Assembly: GCF_018399035.1 (NCBI RefSeq)
Contig: NZ_CP073760.1
Location: forward strand, 62,001-126,000
Source of the DNA: Thiocapsa sp.
GTDB lineage: Bacteria; Pseudomonadota; Gammaproteobacteria; Chromatiales; Chromatiaceae
DNA length: 64,000 nt
Reading direction: 5' to 3'
Shown one piece after another: positions 1 to 8,940 of this stretch. The notes beneath the pieces are model-generated. The model saw nothing but the letters and a program-made list of their open reading frames with translations, did not search any database and was not told the origin of the DNA. Position 1 is the stretch's first letter. Every line of letters starts with the position of its first letter. The position numbers and the translations under genes are program-made.

Positions 1-268
1 TCCGGCGCTCGAAGCGGATCTGGTAGCCGACGCGCTCGCCGAGCGGCTCGCCCAAGAGCGCGGCCATGCGCGCGGCGATCATGCGTGCCGCCGGGCGCCG
101 AGGCTGAAGCATGAGGATGCGGCCGGCGCCGAGCCAGTCTTCATCGAGCAAAGCGAGCGGGACCCGGGTGGATTTACCCGAGCCGGTCGGCGCTTGGAGC
201 ACGGCGTGTCCGCGACGCAGCACTGCGCGCAGATCCTCCAGAACGGGCTCGATCGGCAGTGGGTCCAT
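1..268 (-). CDS. hrpB: ATP-dependent helicase HrpB-like, N-terminal part (cut by window edge)
   Basis: The minus strand reads from an ATG at 268 off the left edge, giving about 89 residues. They begin MDPLPIEPVLEDLRAVLRR and continue with a Walker A motif (QAPTGSGKST) and the motif Ia segment LQPRRPAARMIAARMA, ending in VGYQIRFER. This layout is that of DEAH-box helicases of the HrpA/HrpB group, and the short N-terminus before the P-loop fits HrpB best. An in-frame ATG at 304 would add 12 residues. The C-terminal helicase and HrpB-specific domains lie outside the window, so HrpB versus HrpA is not fully settled. Confidence 0.75.
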   Translation of the reverse strand, partial: MDPLPIEPVLEDLRAVLRRGHAVLQAPTGSGKSTRVPLALLDEDWLGAGRILMLQPRRPAARMIAARMAALLGEPLGERVGYQIRFERR

Positions 269-368
269 CGGCGGGCTCGGGTGCTGGGACGCGTTCGGAG
301 TCATCGGCCTCGTTGAGTGGATCCATCAGGGTCGAGTAGGCGTGACCTTTGCTTACATTATGTTCAAG

Positions 369-506
369 CTTAAACCGCGCCCTGTGCGGTATGCGATGTT
401 TTTGGATGGGATCGGCCCCGGCAGTTTTGACGACCGCTGGAGTCGGCGCGGTTTAAGATATTCAAAAATATATTATTTTTAACCGCGTCCCCGCTAAGGG
501 CCGTGG
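369..506 (-). repeat. Composite dispersed repeat, copy A (88-bp core plus about 50-bp arm)
   Basis: The core at 369-456 has near-perfect 13-bp terminal inverted repeats (CTTAAACCGCGCC / GGCGCGGTTTAAG). The attached arm, 457-506, ends in a third copy of the terminal motif followed by CCGCTAAGGGCCGTGG. Read on the minus strand, the whole 138 bp matches copy B at 41,832-41,968 along its length. It fills most of the 305-619 gap between the hrpB-like gene and the next gene; I see nothing else in that gap. Confidence 0.85.
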
Positions 507-619
507 ATGCACCAAACGTCGAGCCCACTCGAAAGTGAGCATCTCGCTCCGGGCCTGCAGCCGCGTGACATTCTCGACCTTATCTGACCCTGCCCGACAC
601 GACACCGGAGTCGATCGAC

Positions 620-1393
620 GTGCCGATCACATGCTTTCTCGAATCGGCCTTCAAATGGCTCTTCCTCGCCAGTCTCGTGCTGCTCGCGCTGACCTATTGG
701 CAGAAGGATGGTCTCCCGGCGCCCGAGACCTTCGATCGCAGCAGGCTCGCGGCCCCGATTCAGACGCCGACGGATCGCGAGCCCTTCAGGGTGCGGGTGC
801 GTGATCAGGAGTACCGGATCGATCCGAAGGCCGAGTACGCGCTCGACGGGGTCGTGGTCAGCTACAGCAATGCCGATGCGATGAAGAACATCTGGCATCA
901 CAAGAGCTGGAAGGATTTTCTCAACCTGCGGGATCTCTGCGTGGTCTGGGGCGAGAACGTGGCGTCGGGCGTCTATCGCGACATGCGGTTCCGCAACGAC
1001 AGTTGGACCTGCTGGGCCTCTTGGTCGGATCCGGCGGTTACCGCCCGATTCAAAATGGACGCATTGTCCAACAACCATCTCCTGACCGACGATCGGGCCA
1101 TCAAGGATGCCCTGATGTCCGCCGAGCCGGGGGATCAGATCCGGTTCAAGGGTGTCTTGGCCGAGTACGTCAACGTGGGCAACGGCTATGCGCGCGGGAC
1201 CAGCCTGACGCGCGAGGATACGGGCAACGGCGCCTGCGAGACCGTCTATCTCGACGAGTTCGAGATCCTCCACAAGGCCAATTTGAGCGTCCGTCGGCTC
1301 TTCGGCTTCGCGACCTGGATGGCCTTGTTCACGGGCATCGGCTTCTTGATCATGTTGCCGATCGCTCCCCTGCGGGTAAAGCGACGCATCTGA
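620..1393 (+). CDS. Conserved two-TM membrane protein of unknown function
   Basis: 257 residues from a GTG start at 620. A hydrophobic segment near the N-terminus (FKWLFLASLVLLALTYW, about residues 12-28) and another at the C-terminus (about 230-250) bracket a soluble domain of about 200 residues that should face the periplasm. The domain is rich in Trp and charged residues, with one CWASW motif and a few Cys. I do not recognise a named domain. The segment QIRFKGVLAEYVNV suggests a beta-rich fold. It stands alone, with repeat copy A upstream and a convergent small gene downstream. Confidence 0.75.
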   Translation: MPITCFLESAFKWLFLASLVLLALTYWQKDGLPAPETFDRSRLAAPIQTPTDREPFRVRVRDQEYRIDPKAEYALDGVVVSYSNADAMKNIWHHKSWKDFLNLRDLCVVWGENVASGVYRDMRFRNDSWTCWASWSDPAVTARFKMDALSNNHLLTDDRAIKDALMSAEPGDQIRFKGVLAEYVNVGNGYARGTSLTREDTGNGACETVYLDEFEILHKANLSVRRLFGFATWMALFTGIGFLIMLPIAPLRVKRRI

Positions 1394-1454
1394 AGCCGAC
1401 GGGAGGTGGACGTCGCTCTCGCATGTCCACCATACCCTTGCGGTGCAGCTTGGA

Positions 1455-1655
1455 TTACTCGGCGGCTGCGGTCTCTTCGGCTGCCTCGGGTGCCGGCGGC
1501 GCCTTGGGCCGCAAGCGCGTGATCAGCTGCTCGTCGAGCAGGATCTTCTCTTTGTCTTCGCCGTGGAGCCATTGCTTGCCCTTGGTCTGCACGGCATAGC
1601 GACCGGAGTTTTTCTGGTAGATCCGGTACTCGGCGGTCTTCTTGACTTCGTTCAT
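1455..1655 (-). CDS. Small conserved protein, unknown function
   Basis: 66 residues starting MNEVKKTAEYRIYQKNSGRY. The first 50 residues look like a compact beta-rich domain (YRIYQKNSGRYAVQTKGKQWLHG); the last 15 are an Ala/Glu/Pro tail. No catalytic motif is visible. It is a separate minus-strand gene, convergent with the membrane protein gene before it; repeat copy C lies 51 bp upstream of its start. The charged, low-complexity C-terminus and codon use agree with a real gene of this genome. Function is not known to me. Confidence 0.7.
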   Translation of the reverse strand: MNEVKKTAEYRIYQKNSGRYAVQTKGKQWLHGEDKEKILLDEQLITRLRPKAPPAPEAAEETAAAE

Positions 1656-1706
1656 CGTGGTTCTCTTCTGTTGTCTGGCGGGTGTTTTCGAATCATGTTT
1701 AACATT

Positions 1707-1794
1707 TTAAACCGCGCCAGCTCCGACAGTCGTCGGAGCTGGCGCGGCCAAGACACTCCCGCAAACGGCGCTAACAGCACCGGGCGCGGTTTAA
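1707..1794. repeat. Dispersed TIR repeat, copy C
   Basis: 88 bp bounded by TTAAACCGCGCC and GGCGCGGTTTAA, a perfect 12-bp inverted pair. Inside, at about 1,716-1,741, is a second perfect hairpin (arms CCAGCTCCGAC / GTCGGAGCTGG, 4-nt loop) shared with copy D. The right end overlaps and supplies the TAA stop codon (1,791-1,793, minus strand) of the DUF4342-like gene. Confidence 0.85.
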
Positions 1795-2117
1795 TCGTCC
1801 TGATCGAGGTCGCGCGGGTTGCGGAATCGCTCCTGGGGGTCGCGCTGGATCTCGACGCGGAACTGGGCAATCAGCGCGGCCATAGCGGCGAGTGCAGCGA
1901 GCACGGGCGCCAGGAGGGTCAAGAGCGCGGCGACGCCGATCCCGGCCGTCAGCGGGATCTCCACCAACGCCTCACCGCTCGGGCGGCGGATGATCAGGCG
2001 GCGAACGTTGCCTTCTTGGATCAGCGCTTTCACCTTCTCGACCAGCGCACTGCCCATCACGGTGATCTCCTCGGTCGTGCCGCGTCCGCCTCGGTTGCCG
2101 GTCTTGTCGTTTCGCAT
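1791..2117 (-). CDS. DUF4342 domain protein
   Basis: 108 residues from the ATG at 2,117. An upstream in-frame extension to 2,255 is Arg/Pro-rich and overlaps the next gene, so I reject it. The central part (VEKVKALIQEGNVRRLIIRR, then EALVEIPLTAGIGV) is the DUF4342 pattern: a helix that in other members resembles a UBA-like fold, followed by a short beta pair. A hydrophobic stretch (GVAALLTLLAPVLAALAAM) follows, so the protein is probably membrane-anchored with a charged C-terminal tail. The function of the family is unknown. Its stop codon is formed by repeat copy C. Confidence 0.75.
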   Translation of the reverse strand: MRNDKTGNRGGRGTTEEITVMGSALVEKVKALIQEGNVRRLIIRRPSGEALVEIPLTAGIGVAALLTLLAPVLAALAAMAALIAQFRVEIQRDPQERFRNPRDLDQDD

Positions 2118-2151
2118 GGTCGGGATCCGCGGTCTGGGTTGGCCGGGCATC

Positions 2152-3042
2152 CTAGCGGGTTCGAGCCGTTTCGTCACTCGTTTCGGGCGGTTGGGACGGC
2201 CCGAGCGCGCCGATGAAGGCCGCAAGGCTGCGTTCATAGTCGGGTTGGCTGGCAAGAAATCCGCTGTTGTGGTCGCCTCGCAGATCGACGAGTCGCTTTG
2301 GCTCGCGCGCGGCCTCGAACAGCTTCCGGCCTAGGGAGTAGGGCACGATCTCGTCGTGCGGGCTGTGCAGGACCAAGACCGGACTGCGCACGCGCGACAG
2401 ACGCTCGGCGGCATCGAAGTCGAAGCGCAGGTAGAGAACGCGGTGGAGTCCGGGATAGAGATGGCGCGCCATGTCGCGTGCCGAGCTGAAGCCGGACTCC
2501 AGGATGACCCCGCCCGAGGGGACGCGCGCGGCCAGATCGGCGGCCACGCTTGCACCGAGCGAGCGTCCGAAGATGATGATCCGCTTCGGGTCGACCCCGC
2601 GCACCTCGACTAGATGATCTCGGGCGGCGCGTGCGTCGAGATAGACACCGGCCTCGCTCGGGCGTCCGGCGCTGCGCCCGTAACCGCGGTAGTCGATGAT
2701 CAGGACCGACAGCCCCAGCCGATTGAAGATGGCGATCGAGTCGCCCCGATGGCTGATATTGCCGGCGTTGCCGTGGAAGAAGAGCAGGGTATGGGTCGCG
2801 TCCGGGTGCGGGATGTACCAGCCATGGAGCCGGGTGCCATCCTCGGCCGTCAGCTCGACGTCCTCGAACGCGAGGCCCCAGTCGGCCGGCGTCGCCGCGA
2901 GCGCGCGGGTCGGGTAGAAGACCATGCCGGGTTGGAGCAGCCACAGCGCGGCATTGAGCAGCAGGATCGCCGATGCGATCCAGCCGAGACCGGAGAGCAG
3001 ACCGGACATGAGGCCCGAGACGGATGGCGGGAGTCCGAGCAT
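2152..3042 (-). CDS. Alpha/beta hydrolase, membrane-anchored (YfhR/BEM46 type)
   Basis: 296 residues. An N-terminal hydrophobic segment (about 10-36) anchors an alpha/beta hydrolase domain. The oxyanion region LLFFHGNAGNIS, the nucleophile elbow GRSLGASV (Ser in GRSLG), the acid Asp in HSPHDEIVP and the catalytic His in RGDHNSGF are all present and correctly spaced. The family (YfhR, BEM46, ABHD13) comprises serine hydrolases of mostly unknown substrate. The gene lies just downstream of the kinase gene on the same strand with a 40-bp gap, so the two may be co-transcribed. The catalytic triad looks intact. Confidence 0.85.
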   Translation of the reverse strand: MLGLPPSVSGLMSGLLSGLGWIASAILLLNAALWLLQPGMVFYPTRALAATPADWGLAFEDVELTAEDGTRLHGWYIPHPDATHTLLFFHGNAGNISHRGDSIAIFNRLGLSVLIIDYRGYGRSAGRPSEAGVYLDARAARDHLVEVRGVDPKRIIIFGRSLGASVAADLAARVPSGGVILESGFSSARDMARHLYPGLHRVLYLRFDFDAAERLSRVRSPVLVLHSPHDEIVPYSLGRKLFEAAREPKRLVDLRGDHNSGFLASQPDYERSLAAFIGALGPSQPPETSDETARTR

Positions 3043-3082
3043 GCTCAGGGTGTCTCGGCGGCCGATCGGGAGTGTGGATGCA

Positions 3083-4078
3083 TCAGGGCGGACTCGCCCA
3101 CAAAGGCCCTTCCTCCATCGCCGCGATCTGCTCGCGCAACTGCAGGATGTGATCCTCCCAAAAACGCGGTGCGCCGAACCAGGGGAAGGCGGCGGGAAAG
3201 GCCGGATCCTCCCAGCGTCGGGCGAGCCAGGCGGCGTAGTGAATGATGCGCAGGGTGCGCAGCGCCTCGATCAGATGAAGCTCGCGGTAGTCGAGCTCGA
3301 AGAAGTCCTCGTAGCCGGCCAGGACGTCGGCCAGTTGTCCGCTCATCTCCTCGCGATCGCCCGAGAGCAGCATCCAGAGATCCTGGATGGCCGGGCCCAT
3401 GCGCGCGTCGTCGAAGTCGACGAAGTGCGGGCCGGCATCCGTCCAGAGCATGTTGCCGCGATGACAGTCCCCGTGCAGCCGAATCAAGGCCGGCGAGCCG
3501 GCGCGTTCGTAGCAGGCGCGCACGCCGACGAGCGCATGCTCGACGACGCTCTCGTAGGCCGGCAGCAGGTCCTTCGGGATCCAATCGTGCCCCAACAGAA
3601 AGGCCCGCGGCTCTTCGCCGAACGTGTCGATGTCGAGCGTCGGGCGGTGCGTGAAGGGCTCCAGTGCGCCGATCGCATGGATGCGTCCGAGCAGACGCCC
3701 GAGCCACTCGAGGACGCTCGGGTCATCCAGCTCGGGCGTGCGACCGCCGCGCCGAGGCGTGAGCGAGAAGCGGTGGCCGGCATAGGCGTGCAGGGTGCCG
3801 CCGTCGATGATCGACGGCGGCACCGCCGGGATCTCGTGCTCGGCCAGGGTTTGGGTGAAGCCGTGCTCCTCGAGGATAGCCGCGTCGCTCCAGCGTCCGG
3901 GCCGGTAGAACTTGGCGATGAGCGGCTGCGCATCCTCGATCCCGATCTGATAGACGCGATTCTCGTAACTGTTGAGTGCGAGCATGCGCCCGTCGGTGGG
4001 CAGCCCGAGGCTCTCGATCGCGGTGAGCACGAGATCCGGGCTGAGATCGGCGTAAGGGGTGGGATTGGGCGTTATCAT
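3083..4078 (-). CDS. srkA: Stress response serine/threonine kinase SrkA (YihE/RdoA)
   Basis: 331 residues, the usual length of the family (about 328). It has the aminoglycoside-phosphotransferase-like kinase fold: an N-terminal lobe with the conserved NSYENRVYQIG segment, the catalytic loop RLHGDCHRGNMLW and the metal-binding VDFDDARMGP. SrkA phosphorylates proteins and protects cells during envelope and oxidative stress, often in the Cpx regulon. I see no Cpx box. The next plus-strand gene starts 79 bp away, divergently. Confidence 0.88.
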   Translation of the reverse strand: MITPNPTPYADLSPDLVLTAIESLGLPTDGRMLALNSYENRVYQIGIEDAQPLIAKFYRPGRWSDAAILEEHGFTQTLAEHEIPAVPPSIIDGGTLHAYAGHRFSLTPRRGGRTPELDDPSVLEWLGRLLGRIHAIGALEPFTHRPTLDIDTFGEEPRAFLLGHDWIPKDLLPAYESVVEHALVGVRACYERAGSPALIRLHGDCHRGNMLWTDAGPHFVDFDDARMGPAIQDLWMLLSGDREEMSGQLADVLAGYEDFFELDYRELHLIEALRTLRIIHYAAWLARRWEDPAFPAAFPWFGAPRFWEDHILQLREQIAAMEEGPLWASPP

Positions 4079-4157
4079 GACCCGATTCTAACGGATCCCG
4101 ATCCGCGGGGTCGGAAAACGGATGCCTTATCGATGGAATCGCGGGAGTACCCAAGTC

Positions 4158-5261
4158 ATGCAACGACATTCGAAACGGCTCGGCGTTTGGCCGGCCGCTC
4201 TGCTCTTACTTCTGAGCGCATCGTCGGCCTGGGCCGAGGCGCTGCGCTTCTTCGCTGCGGGCGATCTGCCTTACTTCGACGCCGAGACCGAGCAGCTTCG
4301 CGCTCTTTTCGACACGGCCGAGGCCGAAGGGACGCCCTTCCTGATCCATGTCGGCGACATCAAGTCCGGCAGCAGCCCCTGCACGGACGCCAACCTCGAG
4401 GAGGTCGCGGATCTCTTTCGGGCGCGGGCCGTGCCCGTCGTCTTCACGCCCGGCGACAACGAGTGGACCGATTGTCACCGCGAGAGCGCCGGCGCCAAGG
4501 ATCCGCGGGAGCGGCTGGCGCGGGTGCGCGAGGTCTTCTACGGGGATCCGGGCGTGCTCCGGCTCGATCGTCTCGGTGTCGTCCGGGGCGAGGGTGCCGA
4601 CGCGACCGACTATCCCGAGAACTACATCTTCATCCGCGACGGGGTCCTCTTCGTCACGGTCCATGTCGTCGGCAGCAACAACGGCTATGCGCCCGATGAT
4701 CCGGCTGCGGTGGCCGAGCTCGAGGCACGCGATGCCGCGAATGTGCGTCTTCTGCGCCATGCGGCCGAGCTGGCCGTGGAGCGCGACGCGACCGCAATGG
4801 TCATGATCTTTCACGCGAATCCCCAGTTCGAGAAGGCCCGGCCGGCGCGAGGTTTTGTTCGCCTGCGGCGTGCGCTCGTCGAGCTGATGAGCGCCTATCC
4901 CGGACCGGTGCTCGCGATCCACGGTGACACGCATCGCTTCAAGCACGATCGACCCCTCATCGACCCCGCGACGGGCGAGCCTTTCAAGCGCTTCGTGCGC
5001 ACCGAGGTCCCGGGCTCGCCCGTGGTCGGCGGGGTCTGGATCAGTGTCGACCCGCGGGCGGAGGAGCCGTTCGGGGTCAGCGAGATGTATCCGATCTCGC
5101 GGGATCGGTTGATGCATCCGCGGCCTGACGCGACCGGCCTGCCACGATCGACGGCCGTGATCCGGGTGCTTACACGACCGACTCTCCCGGAAAGCATTCC
5201 CTCTCATCCGGCCGGCGTCCGGAGACCCGCACCAATCGACATGCTGCGCCGCAGCAATTGA
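4158..5261 (+). CDS. Secreted calcineurin-like metallophosphoesterase
   Basis: 367 residues from the ATG at 4,158, which begins a clear signal peptide (KRLGVWPAALLLLLSASSAWA, cut after AWA). An in-frame ATG 12 codons earlier would spoil this. The mature protein has the metal-binding motifs of calcineurin-like phosphoesterases in order: FAAGDLPY, HVGDIKSG, FTPGDNEW, IFHANP and AIHGDTHRF. It should act in the periplasm on a phosphoester of unknown identity. It stands alone between srkA (divergent) and leuC. Confidence 0.82.
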   Translation: MQRHSKRLGVWPAALLLLLSASSAWAEALRFFAAGDLPYFDAETEQLRALFDTAEAEGTPFLIHVGDIKSGSSPCTDANLEEVADLFRARAVPVVFTPGDNEWTDCHRESAGAKDPRERLARVREVFYGDPGVLRLDRLGVVRGEGADATDYPENYIFIRDGVLFVTVHVVGSNNGYAPDDPAAVAELEARDAANVRLLRHAAELAVERDATAMVMIFHANPQFEKARPARGFVRLRRALVELMSAYPGPVLAIHGDTHRFKHDRPLIDPATGEPFKRFVRTEVPGSPVVGGVWISVDPRAEEPFGVSEMYPISRDRLMHPRPDATGLPRSTAVIRVLTRPTLPESIPSHPAGVRRPAPIDMLRRSN

Positions 5262-5318
5262 GTTTGACTGCCCCGGCGTTTATCCTTCGCGATTCGTTTT
5301 TGTTTCGAGGCCGGAGCC

Positions 5319-6722
5319 ATGGGTGCCAAGACCCTCTACGCTAAACTTTGGGACGAGCATGTCGTCCATCTCGACGAGAACGGCACGGCCCTGCTCTACA
5401 TCGACCGCCAGCTCGTTCATGAGGTGACCTCGCCGCAGGCCTTCGAGGGGCTGCGTCTGGCCGGTCGGAGACCGTGGCGGGTCGCGGCGAATCTGGCCGT
5501 GCCGGATCACAATGTCCCGACGCGCGATCTTGCGGCCGGCATTACCGATCCGGTCTCCAAGATCCAAGTCGAGACGCTCGACAGCAACTGTGCCGAGTTC
5601 GGGATCACCGAGTTTCGGATGTCCGATCCGCGCCAGGGCGTCGTGCATGTCATCGGCCCGGAGCAGGGCTTTACGCTGCCGGGCACGACCGTCGTCTGCG
5701 GCGACTCCCACACCTCGACTCACGGCGCCTTCGGTGCGCTCGCGTTCGGGATCGGTACCTCCGAGGTCGAGCATGTGCTCGCGACCCAGTGCCTGATCCA
5801 GCGCAAGTCCAAGACACTCCTGATCAGCATCGACGGGCAGGTCGGACCGGGTGTCACCGCCAAGGACATCGTGCTCGCCGTCATCGGGGAGATCGGCACG
5901 GCCGGCGGAACGGGGTCGGTCATCGAGTTCGCCGGCGACGCCATCCGCGCACTCTCGATGGAAGGGCGCATGACCGTTTGCAACATGGCGATCGAGGCCG
6001 GTGCGCGGGCGGGACTGATCGGTGTCGACGAGAAGACGATCGCCTATCTGCGCGGCCGTCCCTATGCCCCGACCGGCGAGCTCTTCGAGCAGGGAGCCGC
6101 GCATTGGCGCACCCTGGTCAGCGATTCGAACGCGCACTTCGATCGCGTGGTCCGGATGGACGCGGCGGCCATTCAGCCGCAGGTCACCTGGGGCACCTCG
6201 CCCGAGATGGTGGTCCCGATCGATGGTCAGGTCCCGGATCCGCAGGACGAACAAGACCCGGTGCAGGCCGAAGGCATCCGCCGCGCGCTCGATTACATGG
6301 GTCTTGAGCCCGGCACCGCGATTCGCGACATCCGTCCGGACAAGATCTTCATCGGCTCCTGCACCAATTCGCGGATCGAGGATCTGCGTGCCGCCGCCGA
6401 GGTCGTCAAGGGCCGCAAGGTCGCTGACGGCATTCAACTGGCGCTGGTCGTTCCGGGTTCCGGCCTGGTCAAGGCACAGGCCGAGGCCGAGGGCCTGGAC
6501 CGCATCTTCACCGAGGCCGGTTTCGAGTGGCGCGAGCCCGGCTGCTCCATGTGTCTGGCGATGAACGCCGATCGGCTCGAGCCGGGCGAGCGCTGCGCCT
6601 CCACATCCAACCGTAACTTCGAGGGCCGGCAGGGTCAGGGGGGTCGGACCCATCTGGTCAGCCCCGCGATGGCCGCCGCTGCCGCGGTGACCGGTCACTT
6701 CGTCGACGTGAGGGAGCTCTGA
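5319..6722 (+). CDS. leuC: 3-isopropylmalate dehydratase, large subunit
   Basis: 467 residues, full length for the bacterial two-subunit enzyme. With LeuD it isomerises 2- to 3-isopropylmalate in leucine synthesis. The aconitase-type iron-sulfur ligands are visible in [11 protein letters not shown] and [11 protein letters not shown], and the N-terminus has [10 protein letters not shown] purine-rich stretch (CGAGGCCGGAG) precedes the ATG. The stop codon TGA overlaps the leuD ATG by one base, so the subunits are translationally coupled. Confidence 0.97.
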   Translation: MGAKTLYAKLWDEHVVHLDENGTALLYIDRQLVHEVTSPQAFEGLRLAGRRPWRVAANLAVPDHNVPTRDLAAGITDPVSKIQVETLDSNCAEFGITEFRMSDPRQGVVHVIGPEQGFTLPGTTVVCGDSHTSTHGAFGALAFGIGTSEVEHVLATQCLIQRKSKTLLISIDGQVGPGVTAKDIVLAVIGEIGTAGGTGSVIEFAGDAIRALSMEGRMTVCNMAIEAGARAGLIGVDEKTIAYLRGRPYAPTGELFEQGAAHWRTLVSDSNAHFDRVVRMDAAAIQPQVTWGTSPEMVVPIDGQVPDPQDEQDPVQAEGIRRALDYMGLEPGTAIRDIRPDKIFIGSCTNSRIEDLRAAAEVVKGRKVADGIQLALVVPGSGLVKAQAEAEGLDRIFTEAGFEWREPGCSMCLAMNADRLEPGERCASTSNRNFEGRQGQGGRTHLVSPAMAAAAAVTGHFVDVREL

Positions 6723-7384
6723 TGGAACCCTTCCAAAATTTCACCGGCATCGTCGCGCCGCTCGACCGCTCGAACGTCGACACCGACGCCATCATCCCCA
6801 AGCAGTTCCTGAAGAGCATCGCGCGCACCGGCTTCGGGCCGTATCTCTTCGACGAGCTGCGCTATCTGGATCGCGGCGAGCCCGGGATGGACTGCACGCA
6901 CCGGCCGCTCAACCCGACCTTCGTCCTGAACGACCCGAGATACGTAGGCGCGCAGATCCTGCTGGCCCGCGAGAACTTCGGCTGCGGCTCCTCGCGCGAG
7001 CACGCGCCCTGGGCGATCGCCGATTTCGGGCTGCGCGTCGTCATCGCACCGAGCTTTGCCGACATCTTCCACAACAACTGCTTCAAGAACGGTCTTCTGC
7101 CGATCGTTCTGGACTCCAAGATCGTCGATGACCTCTTTGCCCTGGCGAACGGGGCCCAAGCACTGCGGATCAGCGTCGATCTTCCCGAGCAGGTGATCAT
7201 GCTGGACGACGGTACCCGCATTGTGTTCGAGGTCGACGCAGGCAACAAGGAACGTCTGCTCAATGGCTTGGACGACATCGGCGTGACCTTGGAGCAGGCG
7301 GATGTCATCCGTGACTACGAGGAGCGCCGTCGGCGCGAGGCGCCCTGGCTCTTTTCCGTGCCGCCACCCGGATTGGGCGTTTGA
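6722..7384 (+). CDS. leuD: 3-isopropylmalate dehydratase, small subunit
   Basis: 220 residues, normal for LeuD. Conserved features are [14 protein letters not shown] near the N-terminus, [15 protein letters not shown] (the swivel-domain motif) and [16 protein letters not shown]. It forms the heterodimeric isopropylmalate isomerase with LeuC, whose gene overlaps it by one base. The next gene, leuB, is separated by 178-208 bp that contain repeat copy D, so leuB may be partly uncoupled from leuCD. Confidence 0.97.
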   Translation: MEPFQNFTGIVAPLDRSNVDTDAIIPKQFLKSIARTGFGPYLFDELRYLDRGEPGMDCTHRPLNPTFVLNDPRYVGAQILLARENFGCGSSREHAPWAIADFGLRVVIAPSFADIFHNNCFKNGLLPIVLDSKIVDDLFALANGAQALRISVDLPEQVIMLDDGTRIVFEVDAGNKERLLNGLDDIGVTLEQADVIRDYEERRRREAPWLFSVPPPGLGV

Positions 7385-7448
7385 GTGGTGAGGATGGGTT
7401 TCGCTGCGCTCTACCCATCCTACGTCTTTCGGTGGTTTTGAATCGTTG

Positions 7449-7539
7449 TTGAACCGCGCCAGCTCCGACAGTCGTCGGAGCTGGTGCGGTCAAGCCACCA
7501 CTCCAACAAACGACGCATACCGCGCCGGGCGCGGTTTAA
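7449..7539. repeat. Dispersed TIR repeat, copy D
   Basis: 91 bp bounded by TTGAACCGCGCC and GGCGCGGTTTAA (one mismatch). It shares with copy C the inner hairpin CCAGCTCCGAC / GTCGGAGCTGG. It lies inside the leu operon, between leuD and leuB, where it could act as an attenuating or RNA-stabilising hairpin. Confidence 0.85.
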
Positions 7540-7592
7540 GAGCGGCACACCACGAGACTTGATTGAGCGAGAAACCATTGAGCAAGAAACCA

Positions 7593-8666
7593 TTGAGCAA
7601 GAAGATATTGGTGCTGGCGGGTGACGGGATCGGCACGGAGATCGTGGCCGAGGCCGTCAAGGTCCTGAATGTCCTGCAGGCGGAAGGGGCCATCGATGTC
7701 TCTCTGCAGGACGGGCTGGTCGGCGGCGCGGCCTACGATGCCGCGGGCGATCCGCTGCCCGAGGAGACGCTGGAGGCCGCGCGCGCATCCGATGCTGTCC
7801 TGCTCGGCGCGGTGGGCGGACCCAAATGGGAGCCGCTGCACATCTCGAAGCGTCCCGAGAAAGGGCTGCTCGGTCTGCGCGCGGGTCTCGGTCTCTTCGC
7901 GAACCTGCGCCCGGCGATCCTCTATCCGCAGTTGGCCGATGCCTCCACGCTCAAGCCCGAGGTGGTCTCCGGGCTTGATATCATGATCGTGCGTGAGCTC
8001 ACCGGCGATATCTATTTCGGCCAGCCGCGCGGGGTCGAGACCCTGCCCTCGGGAGAGCGTCGCGGCTTCAACACCATGGTCTACACCGAGTCCGAGGTCG
8101 AGCGCATCTGTCGCGTTGCCTTCGACATCGCCATGCAGCGGGGCAAGAAGGTCTGTTCCGTGGACAAGGCAAACGTGCTTGAATGCACCGAGATGTGGCG
8201 CGAGGTCGCGACCAAGACGGCTGCCGACTATCCCCAGATCCAGCTGTCTCACATGTACGTCGACAATGCTGCGATGCAGCTGGTGCGTGCGCCCAAGCAG
8301 TTCGACGTGATGGTCACGGGCAACATCTTCGGCGACATCCTTTCGGACTGTGCGGCCATGCTGACCGGCTCCATCGGCATGCTGCCTTCGGCGTCCCTGA
8401 ACGAGAAAGGGCAGGGCATGTACGAGCCGATCCACGGCTCCGCGCCCGATATTGCCGGCAAGGGCGTCGCCAATCCGCTCGCCACCATCCTTTCGGTCGC
8501 CATGATGCTGCGCTATTCGCTCGACGCCGTACCCGCCGCGGAGCGCATCGAGGCCGCAGTCTCCAAGGTCCTGGATCAGGGCCTGCGCACCGCGGACATC
8601 ATGTCGAGCGGCATGCGCCAAGTCGGCACCGCCGAGATGGGAGAGGCGGTGGTGGCGGCGCTTTAG
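7593..8666 (+). CDS. leuB: 3-isopropylmalate dehydrogenase
   Basis: 357 residues if translation starts at the TTG at 7,593 ([17 protein letters not shown]), which matches the usual family start. Two upstream in-frame TTG codons (7,563 and 7,578) lie at 15-bp intervals inside an imperfect tandem repeat and would add 10 or 5 residues. None has a good Shine-Dalgarno sequence. Family motifs include [14 protein letters not shown], the NAD/metal segment [20 protein letters not shown] (here ASLNEKGQG) and [12 protein letters not shown]. It oxidises and decarboxylates 3-isopropylmalate. The usual GDGIGPE has Thr in place of Pro. Confidence 0.95.
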   Translation: MSKKILVLAGDGIGTEIVAEAVKVLNVLQAEGAIDVSLQDGLVGGAAYDAAGDPLPEETLEAARASDAVLLGAVGGPKWEPLHISKRPEKGLLGLRAGLGLFANLRPAILYPQLADASTLKPEVVSGLDIMIVRELTGDIYFGQPRGVETLPSGERRGFNTMVYTESEVERICRVAFDIAMQRGKKVCSVDKANVLECTEMWREVATKTAADYPQIQLSHMYVDNAAMQLVRAPKQFDVMVTGNIFGDILSDCAAMLTGSIGMLPSASLNEKGQGMYEPIHGSAPDIAGKGVANPLATILSVAMMLRYSLDAVPAAERIEAAVSKVLDQGLRTADIMSSGMRQVGTAEMGEAVVAAL

Positions 8667-8678
8667 GAGCCACCAGCC

Positions 8679-8756
8679 CGTAGGTTGTGCTGGCGATTGG
8701 AAGCACAACTCGCGCCGACGGTTGGTTGTGCCTCGCGGGGCTCGGCACAACCTACG
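8679..8756. repeat. Inverted repeat after leuB
   Basis: A perfect 12-bp inverted pair (CGTAGGTTGTGC at 8,679-8,690; GCACAACCTACG at 8,745-8,756) encloses further partial copies of the same word. It starts 12 bp after the leuB stop and is a plausible transcript-end hairpin for the leu operon, but has no T-run. Confidence 0.65.
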
Positions 8757-8763
8757 CGGCCTG

Positions 8764-8841
8764 TTCGTTGTCGTTGTCGTTGTCGTAATCGACCATCGAT
8801 AGGACTACGTCCACGATTACGACAACGACAACGACAACGAA
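8764..8841. repeat. Perfect 28-bp inverted repeat built on a 6-bp tandem unit
   Basis: The arms at 8,764-8,791 and 8,814-8,841 are exact reverse complements, each made of four runs of the TTGTCG/CGACAA unit plus TAATCG; the loop is 22 nt. It lies in the 274-bp leuB-asd gap. The structure could be a strong RNA hairpin or a cruciform. Confidence 0.95.
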
Positions 8842-8940
8842 GATGATCTCGGACGGTCTCGGAATCTCTGCAGCGCTACACGAGCGGCAGGCCGCCACCA
8901 GCCTTGAAACACATACACCAACGACTACGGAGTACCTCCC

